A stretch of 64,000 nucleotides of DNA from Acetanaerobacterium elongatum (GCF_900103835.1 NZ_FNID01000011.1:26422-90421), one strand, 5' to 3'. Positions 26,231-34,567 are shown, numbered from the stretch's first letter. Numbers and translations are program-made. The notes: generated by a model from the sequence alone, not told the origin.

Positions 26231-28026
26231 CTTGTTTCCGAGAACGGATTAAAACAAAATAAAAGCGTGGATATATTTCCACGAACAGAAACAACCCATA
26301 AAAACCATGCTCGACCTGTTCCCTTATACTGAAAAACAGAAAAATACATACCCGACATCAATCTGATGCTACCGTTCCATGTCGAGACGTGCGTACTTTT
26401 GTCCCACAAAAACCCACAAACATCTCCACCGTCTTTATAAACAGGAAAATTGAATAAAATAGACTTCAAAGGCAGCTCAGCCTCGTCACATGGAAAAATC
26501 TCTATTTCTTTGATTAGCGAAGAAATTAGAGATTTTTTCTCTTCATCGCTGATTTTATCATACACTTTATCGAAGTTTGCCAGCAGGGTGTAGATGTTTT
26601 CCAGTGTGATGGCATCTTGCTCCACGGCTTTGCGGCGCAGCTTAACGTCTTCAATTTTTTCTTCCAGTTCTACGATGATGTCATATAATCCATCAAGCCG
26701 GAGAGTCATATCATGGAGCTTACGTTCCCTGAAACGAGTGTCTTCCGGCAGGCTGTCAATTTCATTTTCAAGACGGGTTTTATTAAGTTCGACCTCACGT
26801 AGCTTGGATTCATAATTGCTCAGTTCTCTGTTTAAGGTGGAAGTGTCAATTTCCTTACCTATCCTTGATTTGATTTCGGTTGCAAAATCCTGATTTTTAA
26901 TCAGTTCTCTGATTGCTTCAATGACAAGCGGTTCAATATCAGTTTTTTTGAGCATAGCCTTATAGTTACAGCTTTTTCCCCGCGCTGTCCGAGCTTTACT
27001 ACACACATAATAGTAAATTTCTTTATATGTACCGTCCTTGTTTGTCCAAGCATGTTTGTTGGTGTACATCGGGCCACCGCATTTCGGGCATTTTAAAATG
27101 CCGCTTAATAAGTGCGCCCTGTCCCGGCCAATTTTAGATGGGGATTTTACGCCTGTTATTTCTCGCTTTTCATGTGCCTGGTTCCATAGTTCCTCACATA
27201 TAATAGCATCGTGCTGACCATCTGCGATAATGTATTCATCTTGATGTACTTGGCGGTATTCATTTTTCGTGCCTTTGACCTTTTCTCTTGTTCGTCTGCC
27301 AAAAGCGATCTTCCCAGAGTACACAGGATTGTCGATTATCATTCTGACAAAATGCGTACTCCATTGGGCGAGAGTACCATTGGCACGTTTGATTTTTTGG
27401 ATACCCTGCAAATTAAGGTAATTGGCAATTTTATAAAACCCCATATTACCATTCACATATTTGTCAAAGATGATGCGTACCGCTTCGGCTTCATCTTCTT
27501 GGATATAGAGCTGCTTATCTTTGAGATAATAACCATAGGGAGCAAACCCGCCGTTCCAGCCACCTTGACGGGCTTTCTCTTTTCTCCCGTTCATCGTCTG
27601 CTCAATGATATTTTCACGCTCTATTTCAGCAACGGCAGATAACACGGAGATTAAGAGCTTTCCGCTTGTTTGTGAGGAATCAATTCCTTCCTCAATGCAA
27701 ATTAAGTTTACACCAAAGGATTGAACGTGTTCCAAGGAATTTAAAATATCGGCTGCGTTTCTGCCAAAGCGGGAGAGCTTATAGACTAAAATATAGTCAA
27801 TATCCAAGCCATTTTCAATATCACAGAGCATTTGCTTAAAAGCGGGTCTTCCCTCAATGGATTTGCCGGATTTACCAGCATCTTCGTAAATATCTACGAT
27901 CTCCATTTCTTCTCTGTCCGCAAAACGCCTTAAGCTGTTTTTTTGCCCGTCCAAGCTGAACCCATCAACCTGCATTTCGGTACTAACGCGAGGATAAAGC
28001 ACACATTTTTTTCCACTCCTATTCAT
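26224..28026 (-). CDS. large serine recombinase, left copy
   Basis: A 600-residue site-specific recombinase. The N-terminal resolvase domain has the catalytic serine in YPRVSTEMQ (Ser15) and the arginine motif YKLSRFGRNA. A recombinase domain (WNGGFAPYGYY, then VYSGKIAFGRR) and a zinc ribbon (LKCPKCGGPMY with YVCSKARTARGKSC) follow, and a long coiled coil occupies roughly 390-500. It would integrate or excise its own element between attachment sites. The start MNRSGKK is chosen from ggaggt spacing. The last 30 residues differ from the right copy, whose frame stops soon after TGRA. Confidence 0.93.
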   Translation of the reverse strand: MNRSGKKCVLYPRVSTEMQVDGFSLDGQKNSLRRFADREEMEIVDIYEDAGKSGKSIEGRPAFKQMLCDIENGLDIDYILVYKLSRFGRNAADILNSLEHVQSFGVNLICIEEGIDSSQTSGKLLISVLSAVAEIERENIIEQTMNGRKEKARQGGWNGGFAPYGYYLKDKQLYIQEDEAEAVRIIFDKYVNGNMGFYKIANYLNLQGIQKIKRANGTLAQWSTHFVRMIIDNPVYSGKIAFGRRTREKVKGTKNEYRQVHQDEYIIADGQHDAIICEELWNQAHEKREITGVKSPSKIGRDRAHLLSGILKCPKCGGPMYTNKHAWTNKDGTYKEIYYYVCSKARTARGKSCNYKAMLKKTDIEPLVIEAIRELIKNQDFATEIKSRIGKEIDTSTLNRELSNYESKLREVELNKTRLENEIDSLPEDTRFRERKLHDMTLRLDGLYDIIVELEEKIEDVKLRRKAVEQDAITLENIYTLLANFDKVYDKISDEEKKSLISSLIKEIEIFPCDEAELPLKSILFNFPVYKDGGDVCGFLWDKSTHVSTWNGSIRLMSGMYFSVFQYKGTGRAWFLWVVSVRGNISTLLFCFNPFSETSH

Positions 28027-28060
28027 AGCCATACCTCCAATAAATTATTGGAAAACATCT

Positions 28061-28222
28061 TTACTTGGCACGATTTATTTCCGCTAAAACTTCTGCACCA
28101 TGCTTTTCGATAATCTGCGAAAGTACATTTATAAAATCCTGATATGCCTTCGTCATTGCATATTTTTCATTAGGTGTAGTAGTCTTAGCTGTATTCTCAG
28201 ATATGCCTTTGATATTTTCCAT
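28061..28222 (-). CDS. 53-residue ORF upstream of the left recombinase
   Basis: MENIKGISENTAKTTTPNEK opens a 53-residue helical peptide ending LAEINRAK. A strong ggaggtgatt site precedes the ATG, and the peptide is conserved identically in the right copy (36483-36644), with a synonymous change near its end. It sits 34 bases before the recombinase start, so it is likely co-transcribed. It might be a directionality factor or other recombinase accessory; no motif supports a specific role. Confidence 0.7.
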   Translation of the reverse strand: MENIKGISENTAKTTTPNEKYAMTKAYQDFINVLSQIIEKHGAEVLAEINRAK

Positions 28223-28434
28223 TCGCAATCACCTCCAAGTGTATTGCTTATATAAATTATAAGCAGTTATTTTCTTTATGAAAAGTTTGTCGCATTTGCC
28301 ATACCCCCCAATAAAAGGGAGTATGGTGAGCTGCCATTAGCTCGGCATAATAGCCTTGAAACCGCTTGTACAGTATGTTTTGGAAAAAAAGCTGCGTTCA
28401 TAGGTTTGCCACCCGCTACCGAACTCCTTTTAAA

Positions 28435-28888
28435 GCTCATTTTCACCGACACCACAGGAATAGGCTGACCTTGTAAACCACAAAGGCCAGCCCATGATCT
28501 CTGATGCCGATGTTCTGCCTTATTTGCCACGCACCCTCGGCAGAGAGGGATATCTCAGGCTGCGGCCAGCTTTGCCGCATCATAGCTCCGCATGTACCGC
28601 CGTTCGCCAGACAAGCGTATACCGCAGAGGCTCCCCCCAAGTCTATAGGGGGCCGTGAGGAAGTATCATTATCTCCCGCGTGTATCATCGCGCCCGGTTT
28701 GCCACAGCCGGGGTTAAGGGTTCCGTTGGTCGCTCGGGCTTATAGCCGTCGTTGCGTCGGCCCTTTTTCGCTTGCCTTTTACAGCCACGCAGGGAATGTA
28801 CCTGAAACACCGTATATGAAATTTTCAAGGTTCATTTAAGCGGGAAGCATATCCCCTCATTAGCCGTGAGAATTTCTGAGCAAAAGTT
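28435..28888 (-). ncRNA. candidate structured RNA, left copy
   Basis: On the minus strand this segment repeats 35912-36360. It is GC-rich compared with its surroundings and can form several hairpins: one pairing ggctggccttt with aaggtcagcc, one with arms ccccc/ggggg around aagtctata, and one with ccctc/gaggg. Overlapping ORFs on both strands in both copies look like by-products of a non-coding sequence. It matches no RNA family I can name. Confidence 0.45.
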
Positions 28889-28896
28889 GCGCTCTG

Positions 28897-29319
28897 TTAA
28901 AGCACTTTTTTTAGAAATGTTTCAATGCGGGTTAATGCCGCCTGGATAGAGCGCGTTATCTGGCTTTTGTTGACACCCTCGGCCTTGGCTATCGCCCCTT
29001 TGCTCATACCAAGAAAGTAATGGGCATAGATGCGTTTAGCCTGCTTATCCGGCAGACTGGCGATAGCGGCATAAAGCTGTTCATATGTAACCTTGCGTTC
29101 GTATATTTCGCAGGGGGATACAGAGACGAACAATGCGTCATGCTCAATACCATCGCCTCGGTCAAGAGAGTAATGGGCCTTATTCCAGTATTTGCGGCGC
29201 TGATACGCAGCTTCATAGCGCGCGTGGGCCAAGAGCATGGCGGCAACTTCGTCCGTCACCTCAATAAAGCAGTCGGCGGTATAATACGGGTAGTAGTCCA
29301 GAAGATTGATCGTTGTCAT
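28897..29319 (-). CDS. sigma-70-like regulator of a mobile element
   Basis: A 140-residue protein starting MTTINLLDYYPYYTADCF behind cggagga. The C-terminal half reads LPDKQAKRIYAHYFLGMSKG, then AEGVNKSQITRSIQ and a final helix, a region-4-type HTH. Such short sigma-like proteins accompany recombinases in clostridial integrative elements, where they may activate element genes. Its 3' end is 7 bases from the left copy of the recombinase unit. The leader holds a terminator-like hairpin, as does that of the prophage sigma-like gene. Confidence 0.82.
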   Translation of the reverse strand: MTTINLLDYYPYYTADCFIEVTDEVAAMLLAHARYEAAYQRRKYWNKAHYSLDRGDGIEHDALFVSVSPCEIYERKVTYEQLYAAIASLPDKQAKRIYAHYFLGMSKGAIAKAEGVNKSQITRSIQAALTRIETFLKKVL

Positions 29320-29408
29320 TTGATTTTTCCTCCGTTTCGGTTTTGGATGTTGGAAGCCGAAACGAAGGTGGTGGGGAGCGGCAGCCGACGGAGCTGAGTA
29401 CAAAAAGA

Positions 29409-29433
29409 CCCGGCTTGACAAATGTCAGCCGGG
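29409..29433 (-). terminator. terminator-like hairpin in the sigma-like leader
   Basis: Stem of about 11 bp with a tiny loop, followed on the minus strand by tctttttg. It lies about 90 bases upstream of the sigma-like start, so it could end transcription coming from the cargo genes or act as an attenuator. Confidence 0.6.
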
Positions 29434-29493
29434 CCAATGCATCTATACTTCCTACAGTATGATATATATGTTCATATTCATGTGCGCAATATT

Positions 29494-29518
29494 GCCATGC
29501 ATAAGCATGGCTTTTTTT
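29494..29518 (+). terminator. rho-independent terminator, plus strand
   Basis: gccatgc and gcatggc pair around ataa and are followed by a run of seven Ts. No plus-strand gene precedes it closely, so it may be a leftover of earlier rearrangement or insulate the cargo. Confidence 0.55.
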
Positions 29519-29547
29519 AACGAATAAAGGCAGTTAGGGACACAAAT

Positions 29548-29659
29548 ACACGGCGGTATCCTCCTTATACCGCCGTGTTCCTAAAAATGGGCGCACTAAA
29601 TACGCCATCCGTACCCTTAACTTTAAAGAGAACGGCGGTTCTTTTTACAACCGCCGTTC
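29548..29659. repeat. pair of REP-like hairpins with a cggcggt core
   Basis: Two long stems (29548-29578 and 29630-29659) stand 52 bases apart and share the acggcggt arm sequence. Neither has a good T-run in both directions, so they resemble repetitive palindromes more than simple terminators. Confidence 0.55.
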
Positions 29660-29779
29660 AACATCAAGGGCTGTTACTTTGCCGCCCATACGACGGTTCA
29701 TTTCACTGCGTCAAGCAATAATTCAGGAATCTATGCAATGTAAAAATTAGCCTTTCAATGGAGCGCGAACCTTTGAAAA

Positions 29780-30088
29780 TCATCTATCCTTTTTCGATGG
29801 ATATATCTTAGGTGCTAATTTATATCCTTTAGGGGCTTTGAACTGGCCGTTTCCATAAACATCAAGATACAGTAGCTTATTGCCGTCATCTCCCGATGCT
29901 TCAAAGACATCTATCATATGGTTGCTTTGAGACTCAAATGTCGATCCAATTCTCCTGTAAGTCACCCTGCAACCTTTTTCGGTGTGCAATTCTCCAAAGA
30001 AGTGCTTTATATCCGCATAGCCGTTTAGCAAAACTGGGTTGGAGGGCACATAACCATACTCTTCATTTTGATTTTTAGAAATCAGCAT
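29780..30088 (-). CDS. uncharacterised 102-residue protein
   Basis: Starts MLISKNQNEEYGYVPSN behind aaggtgat and ends YPSKKDR. It is mixed alpha/beta in composition, with no transmembrane segment, signal peptide or recognised motif. It follows the lipoprotein gene by 12 bases on the same strand and so probably belongs to the cargo operon. Function unknown. Confidence 0.65.
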   Translation of the reverse strand: MLISKNQNEEYGYVPSNPVLLNGYADIKHFFGELHTEKGCRVTYRRIGSTFESQSNHMIDVFEASGDDGNKLLYLDVYGNGQFKAPKGYKLAPKIYPSKKDR

Positions 30089-30100
30089 CTTATCACCTTT

Positions 30101-30616
30101 TTACTCTCCCGTGTTCGGTTCATAATTGACTTCCGTGGATAGTCCCTGGCAGTAAGGGACAGGTTCAAGCGCTAATTTGGCAACATTAACAGAAACGCCG
30201 CCTTGCTGATTGTCGATATAAAATACCGTGATGGTATCCGGCGTTTGGTTCGTATCGTATTCAAAGCAAACGAGATTTCCGGGTAATGTGGCCAGGTATG
30301 GCGTTGTACTGAGCGCGTCATAAACCGTGCCGTCTACAGTAATTGATGCGCAAACATAAATGTTCCAATCAAAATCCACACCCGACATTACATAGGCGCA
30401 GACGGAGGTTTCTTTACCGTCCGCGTCTTCCGTTCCCTGAATATAAACACATGTCTTACCGGCGCTATTTGTTCCGATTTCTGCTATCTGATATGAAACC
30501 TTATTTCCTTTTGCGTTTTTTACGGTTACAGTGCCGTCGCTTTCATAGGCGCTTGAGCAGCCGCATAGACTGATTACCGCCATAAAAAAAATGGATACGA
30601 TAAGTGTTTTCTTCAT
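30101..30616 (-). CDS. small predicted lipoprotein, unknown function
   Basis: A 171-residue protein with an N-terminal signal (MKKTLIVSIFFMAVISLCGC) whose lipobox-like LCGC provides a lipid-attachment cysteine. The mature part is beta-rich, with a TVTVKNAKGNKVSYQIAEIG segment and paired aromatic strands, and no known domain. It would sit on the outer face of the membrane. The start follows ggagg. It is one of two lipoproteins in the cargo. Confidence 0.75.
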   Translation of the reverse strand: MKKTLIVSIFFMAVISLCGCSSAYESDGTVTVKNAKGNKVSYQIAEIGTNSAGKTCVYIQGTEDADGKETSVCAYVMSGVDFDWNIYVCASITVDGTVYDALSTTPYLATLPGNLVCFEYDTNQTPDTITVFYIDNQQGGVSVNVAKLALEPVPYCQGLSTEVNYEPNTGE

Positions 30617-30713
30617 AACTGAATTCCTCCGTATGCTGTGTATCTATACCATACCGTAGTATCAAGAAGTTCGGGCGAATAATTGCCAATGCGTGAATAA
30701 ACATCTTGGCATT

Positions 30714-31028
30714 TCATTTTTCCTGAAGCTTTCTAAGCGTATCCGCCGCCGCTTTTCTGACGGAGAAATCTTCATCCTCCAATAGTCGCTCTAACGATTC
30801 TGCATCTGTCAATCTACGGGCAAGACCTCGCCGCACCATAGGATCACGATCTTCCAATGCAAACGATCGCGTGATTTCAGGATCATCAAGATAAACAACC
30901 GCAATTCTCCTTGCAGCGCCGGAGCGCGCCCCATAAGCGACCTCTACCAGCTCCTCTCTGGTCATATCGGGACGTACGCCCCGCATAGCGGCCGCATCGT
31001 CCATGCTTCTCCAGTTAGCGTATGTCAT
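30714..31028 (-). CDS. small HEAT-repeat-like protein (104 aa)
   Basis: Repeated helical units with conserved positions (DPEITRSFALEDRDPMVRRG, RLTDAESLERLLEDEDFSVR) resemble HEAT or leucine-rich-variant repeats, which make protein-binding scaffolds. The gene begins behind aaagggggg and lies 14 bases after the metallophosphoesterase gene. A second HEAT-like gene is at 33188. Confidence 0.7.
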   Translation of the reverse strand: MTYANWRSMDDAAAMRGVRPDMTREELVEVAYGARSGAARRIAVVYLDDPEITRSFALEDRDPMVRRGLARRLTDAESLERLLEDEDFSVRKAAADTLRKLQEK

Positions 31029-31042
31029 ATTACAGCCCCCCT

Positions 31043-31849
31043 TTAAGAGATTTGTTTTAGCATCTGTTTTCGTTTTGCCTTATTTGCGGTATCCCACTGG
31101 CTCTCGCTAATGATCGCTTCATAAAGTACGGTGTGCCTGTCATCCATGATCCGGTTTGTGTGATAGTGCCCGCAAAACCATTGTTTACAGGTGACTTTTT
31201 TATCGAGTGAAGTAAAAAATTGCGTTAGGTTGTCGGATGTATATTCGCTTTCATCAAAGGCCAAGTGGTATTGATCCGGCAGGCAGTGGGTGACAACATA
31301 GTCCACAGTAAAATTGTGCCTTGCAAGGTTCTGATAACCTTCCTCCATCTCTGATTGCGAAGGCAGTTCTTCTTTCCACCAGGAATGATGATTGACGCGA
31401 AAGAACATATTTCGCTTTTTCATATAATTAAACTTAACGGGGAACGAAGGGTCATCCATATCGAGGACGCCATTCCATGTATCATGGCAGGCAGCTCCCC
31501 CCATCGTAAAAAAGCTTTTCCCATCTAAGCTGTAAATCTGCCCACGCATCAAATGAATCACATTAGGGCGTATAAACTGTACTTTGCCGCCGTTCCATTC
31601 ACTTACGGGATAACTGCTTAACAGGTCAAAAATTTCATGGTTGCCATCCACAAACAGTGTCGTGAAGGGCTTCTCCTGTAACCAATCCTGCCAGTATTGA
31701 TCTTGCTTGCCGCCATCCCACACACACCCAAAATCGCCGCAAATAATCACGTAATCGGATTTTGTAAGCCCATTTTGTTCGGGGAAGCCTTTATCCGAAA
31801 GCCTTTCAATACCATGGGAAGCGTGAATATCTCCTGTAAGATAAATCAT
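31043..31849 (-). CDS. metallophosphoesterase
   Basis: A 268-residue calcineurin-like phosphoesterase. Metal-binding motifs are in order: LTGDIHASHG (D-x-H), VIICGDFGCVWD (G-D), FVDGNHEIFD (G-N-H-E), VTHCLPD (H) and CGHYHTNR (G-H-x-H). The ATG at 31849 is chosen because it begins at the first motif and aaggagg precedes it. The substrate is not known; the family includes nucleotide and RNA phosphodiesterases. It is the only clear enzyme in the cargo. Confidence 0.92.
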   Translation of the reverse strand: MIYLTGDIHASHGIERLSDKGFPEQNGLTKSDYVIICGDFGCVWDGGKQDQYWQDWLQEKPFTTLFVDGNHEIFDLLSSYPVSEWNGGKVQFIRPNVIHLMRGQIYSLDGKSFFTMGGAACHDTWNGVLDMDDPSFPVKFNYMKKRNMFFRVNHHSWWKEELPSQSEMEEGYQNLARHNFTVDYVVTHCLPDQYHLAFDESEYTSDNLTQFFTSLDKKVTCKQWFCGHYHTNRIMDDRHTVLYEAIISESQWDTANKAKRKQMLKQIS

Positions 31850-31930
31850 GAGGCGTTCCTCCTTATGAGTAGTTTTTAATAATCGTTTTGATATGTTCAT
31901 CTTACCTGAGAAAAATACTTTCAGATGAAA

Positions 31931-31964
31931 AAACGCCAAAGCGTGGATTTACACTTTGGCGTTT
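31931..31964 (-). terminator. rho-independent terminator within the cargo
   Basis: aaacgccaaag (31931-31941) pairs with ctttggcgttt (31954-31964) around a 12-base loop. On the minus strand it is followed by tttttt, so it should end the transcript of the genes at 32006-35709. It is nearly identical to the hairpin at 35791-35824, with a compensatory pair change. Confidence 0.8.
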
Positions 31965-32005
31965 CAATATAATGATGTATGCATCCCGCAGAGAATTCGG
32001 CAAGG

Positions 32006-32173
32006 CTATTTGGGCTTATCAAGGGTTCTCGGTTCGATCAATCCGACCAGATAGCTATCATCGGAAAACAAATCGTCAATACGCATCAGGTATAAGCGTT
32101 CCTGCGCATTGGCATAATTCTTCCATTCTTGCTCAAGATACGGACTGGTATAAAGCTGATACAGTATTGCCAT
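32006..32173 (-). CDS. 55-residue ORF coupled to the DUF2225-like gene
   Basis: MAILYQLYTSPYLEQEWKNY begins directly after the stop codon of the upstream gene with no gap and ends EPRTLDKPK. It is acidic and helical, and no domain is recognised. The abutting stop and start suggest translational coupling; there is no strong ribosome binding site of its own. It could instead be the remnant of a longer gene. Confidence 0.5.
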   Translation of the reverse strand: MAILYQLYTSPYLEQEWKNYANAQERLYLMRIDDLFSDDSYLVGLIEPRTLDKPK

Positions 32174-33148
32174 TCATGTTTTGTTTTGAAGCGTAACCCG
32201 CTCACGCACCATACTATGCGGCACCGCAAAGGTTTCCATCATATCGAGAAACTCGCTGTTTACAACCTTGGCAATGTCCTCGACATCATATGGATTATCT
32301 GTGCTTACAGGCAAGCCCCGATGCTGCCGCAGCACTGCGTCATACGCATGGTACGGCAGATTCAGTTCATGTGGACGCAGGAAATCAAGCCTTTCCAATG
32401 CTTCTGTACGGTCCGCTGGATGCATGGACAATGCCTGTGCCAGATCTGCTTCAAGTTCATAGGACGGATCAAGGCCGTCACTGGACTTCCTTTCATAAAA
32501 ATTATCAAATGGCTCCAAGTCGATCTCGGCCCGGTTATGCGCTGAAAAATCATGTTTTTCCGCAAGAGCCTTTTGATAGATCAGTAGCTCGCGTGTCGTA
32601 TAATCAAGCCGACGGTCATTCGTATCCATAGCGCGCAGTGCCGCTATATTCTGAGTTCGGCGCAGCAGGTCAGCAATGAGCTGCATGTGCTTGCGCCATT
32701 TACTGCGGCGGCAGCAGTGCAGCTTTTTCTGTGCCAGTTCCAGGCATTTGAGCCGCATGGCCATAGCGTGAATATCATCCTCCGCATCGTCACAGGCCCA
32801 TGCCGCGTAAAGATAGGCACGCAACGCGCCGGTAGTGTGCCGGACATGTTCGCAATACAGCGCCCGTTTATAAAAGGCATGTGCGGAAAAAGGCAGATTT
32901 GCATCCAGCCCGCTGTAAATCTGGCGTAAGGTTTTCTTGGCGGCCCATGGCCATCTGCGTAGATTTTTTGCCACATACCCGCAGTTTGGACACTCCATCA
33001 ACCAATATTTCATCGTTGAGCGCAGCATCGGAGCTGGCCGAAAATCCAGGTCAGGCTCACCGAACAGGCTGTATGAGGTCAATATAGCCTGTTTGCTCTC
33101 TATACCACAAACGGCGCATCGAATTGAAATCTCTTTTATTGTACTCAT
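32174..33148 (-). CDS. DUF2225-like zinc-ribbon protein
   Basis: A protein of 324 residues from MSTIKEISIRC. Two cysteine pairs (RCAVCG and ECPNCG) near the N-terminus form a zinc ribbon separated by a D-x-D-rich stretch, as in DUF2225. The rest is helical with TPR-like spacing (AHAFYKRALYCEHV, ALRAYLYAAWACDD). ATG 33148 is preferred because ggtgg is well placed; an ATG at 33175 is the alternative. A regulatory or adaptor role is possible, but none is established. Confidence 0.75.
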   Translation of the reverse strand: MSTIKEISIRCAVCGIESKQAILTSYSLFGEPDLDFRPAPMLRSTMKYWLMECPNCGYVAKNLRRWPWAAKKTLRQIYSGLDANLPFSAHAFYKRALYCEHVRHTTGALRAYLYAAWACDDAEDDIHAMAMRLKCLELAQKKLHCCRRSKWRKHMQLIADLLRRTQNIAALRAMDTNDRRLDYTTRELLIYQKALAEKHDFSAHNRAEIDLEPFDNFYERKSSDGLDPSYELEADLAQALSMHPADRTEALERLDFLRPHELNLPYHAYDAVLRQHRGLPVSTDNPYDVEDIAKVVNSEFLDMMETFAVPHSMVRERVTLQNKT

Positions 33149-33187
33149 TGTATTTACCACCGAGGCTTCCGCCATTCGGTCGGCGAT

Positions 33188-33646
33188 TCACCACCATTCC
33201 TCATCCGCTCTCTGACCCGTTGCGAGAAAGTGCAGATGGGCATTACGTTCTATAATCGCAGAGAGCACCTTTTCCGCGTCCGCATCCATTTCGGAGGCGT
33301 CCCACAAATTGACCCCCTTACGGCAGGCATACTTACGATGTGCAACATGCCTAATATAATCGCTCTCATCCTCAATTGCGATTTTGGCAAGCAGGGTTTT
33401 GTCCGTCAGCTTTCTTACGGCCTCATAACGCAGCTCGTCTACATGTTCTGTCTGAGCGATGCGGGAGAGCATTTCTTGATTTTTTAGTTTATAAATGGCC
33501 GCAATACGCACCTCGATATAGGGGCTTTTCTTCCATAACTGAAAAAGCCGGATATCTTTTTTTGTCCGTTGCACAATTTTAAGCTGATGCGCCTCAATCC
33601 GGCTATCCCAATCAAGCCCTTTGAATAAACACTGCCATATACGCAT
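33188..33646 (-). CDS. HEAT-like repeat protein (152 aa)
   Basis: Contains repeats of the form SPYIEVRIAAIYKLKNQEM, HVDELRYEAVRKLTDKTLL and ESDYIRHVAHRK, each a helical hairpin of about 28 residues. It begins behind ggaaggtga. Binding scaffolds of this type lack enzymatic motifs. It precedes the DUF2225-like gene closely. Confidence 0.7.
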   Translation of the reverse strand: MRIWQCLFKGLDWDSRIEAHQLKIVQRTKKDIRLFQLWKKSPYIEVRIAAIYKLKNQEMLSRIAQTEHVDELRYEAVRKLTDKTLLAKIAIEDESDYIRHVAHRKYACRKGVNLWDASEMDADAEKVLSAIIERNAHLHFLATGQRADEEWW

Positions 33647-33716
33647 TCACCTTCCAAAGTTCACGACTCAACGTATAGACACCTTGGATACCGATGACTT
33701 CCACAACGCTTCCTGG

Positions 33717-34556
33717 TCAGTTTACCGTACCACTGCCGCCGCAGTAAGGGCAAACTTCCCATGAGCTTTTCAATGTCGGTATCCATTGGCCTTGATTCCA
33801 ATACTTATCTTGAACCGTTACGTTATGCCCACCGGCTCCGCCGCACTCCGAGCAACGGTGTTCGCCTTCGGTTATGACCTGACCGGAGCCGCCTTGTTCG
33901 AGCATGCTGGCATCAACGCCGACAAGACCCGATATTGATGCATCCACGACGATATCTGTTTCCAGGGTTACCGCGCTTCGGTCATCGCTGAAATCCACAA
34001 TACTGCTGTCTGAAAGCTGCATCAGGAAGAAACTGGGGACATATAAAGCTCCGTCAATCACAACAGGAACAACCTTGGTGTCCACGGCAGAAATTGTCTT
34101 GCTGCCGTAGGTCAGCGTAGGAGAATCCGCGAATACCTGAATGAGAGCATTGTTAATTACCGTTGCACAGGCGCTCTTATCTTCATTTGTCAGGCAGGCC
34201 ACGCCAAAACAGTTCAGCACGTCCTCAATTGGATAATAGCCGCCATTTGGCTCGTCCGGGAGTGTAAAGGGGTAGTTCTCCGTCTCGACCTCTGTGCCGT
34301 TTATCACCAAACGGTAGCGTGTGCGCCCCTCATCGTCTTCAAATGGGAACGAAACGCCGGGATTTGATTCTTCGGTCTGTAAGGCTGCGCTCGGTTGCGC
34401 GGGCTGTTCCGTTACCGACGCAGCCGGTTCGTTTTCAATGATATCTGTTGAACGGTTGGTATCTGAAGCATTATCAGAACTGTCGCCTGTTGAACCGCAT
34501 GAACACAGCGACAAGCATAGTGTCAATATCAATCCGGCAAAAAGCAGTCGTTTCAT
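33717..34556 (-). CDS. lipoprotein with a stalk domain and CxxCxG motifs
   Basis: A 279-residue protein. The signal region MKRLLFAGLILTLCLSLCSC ends in a lipobox-like LCSC. A Ser/Thr/Pro-rich linker leads to a copper-amine-oxidase-N-like (stalk) domain at about 90-210 (LVINGTEVETENYPFTLPDE, KVVPVVIDGALYVPSFFL). The C-terminus carries CSECGGAGG and CPYCGGSG, two DnaJ-type zinc-finger knuckles, an unusual addition for an extracytoplasmic protein. The start follows ggagg. Confidence 0.78.
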   Translation of the reverse strand: MKRLLFAGLILTLCLSLCSCGSTGDSSDNASDTNRSTDIIENEPAASVTEQPAQPSAALQTEESNPGVSFPFEDDEGRTRYRLVINGTEVETENYPFTLPDEPNGGYYPIEDVLNCFGVACLTNEDKSACATVINNALIQVFADSPTLTYGSKTISAVDTKVVPVVIDGALYVPSFFLMQLSDSSIVDFSDDRSAVTLETDIVVDASISGLVGVDASMLEQGGSGQVITEGEHRCSECGGAGGHNVTVQDKYWNQGQWIPTLKSSWEVCPYCGGSGTVN

Positions 34557-34567
34557 CGGTTATCCTC

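Larger units (their letters stand above)
26231..28890 (-). repeat. left copy of the inverted recombinase unit
   Basis: This stretch repeats, in inverted orientation, at 35910-38470. Shared parts are the structured leader, a 53-residue ORF and the recombinase gene. The copies differ by scattered substitutions, a more divergent 3' tail beyond the ggaacaggtcgagca string, and about 84 extra bases in this copy near 28320-28430 that could encode a short peptide ending GGMANATNFS. Confidence 0.85.
29320..29779. other. hairpin-rich gap
   Basis: No gene is supported. Four stems are evident: 29409-29433 (cccggcttgaca with tgtcagccggg; t-run follows on the minus strand), 29494-29518 (gccatgc/gcatggc followed by seven Ts on the plus strand), 29548-29578 (12-bp acacggcggtat stem) and 29630-29659 (11-bp gaacggcggtt stem). 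The last two share an acggcggt core and resemble dispersed REP-like hairpins. Confidence 0.7.

Noticed and set aside
26594..26815. 73-residue ORF opposite the recombinase, also at 37892-38113
   Set aside because: Shadow of the coiled-coil region of the recombinase; its serine richness simply reflects complementary glutamate and lysine codons.
28504..28839. 111-residue plus-strand ORF and its mirror at 35956-36291
   Set aside because: It lies inside the repeated structured segment, overlaps another ORF on the opposite strand (28443-28688), has no ribosome binding site, and its residues follow the hairpins rather than a protein pattern.
31976..32173. Treating this stretch as empty intergenic DNA
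   Set aside because: A 55-residue frame starts directly after the upstream stop and stays open, so it is listed as a low-confidence gene instead.
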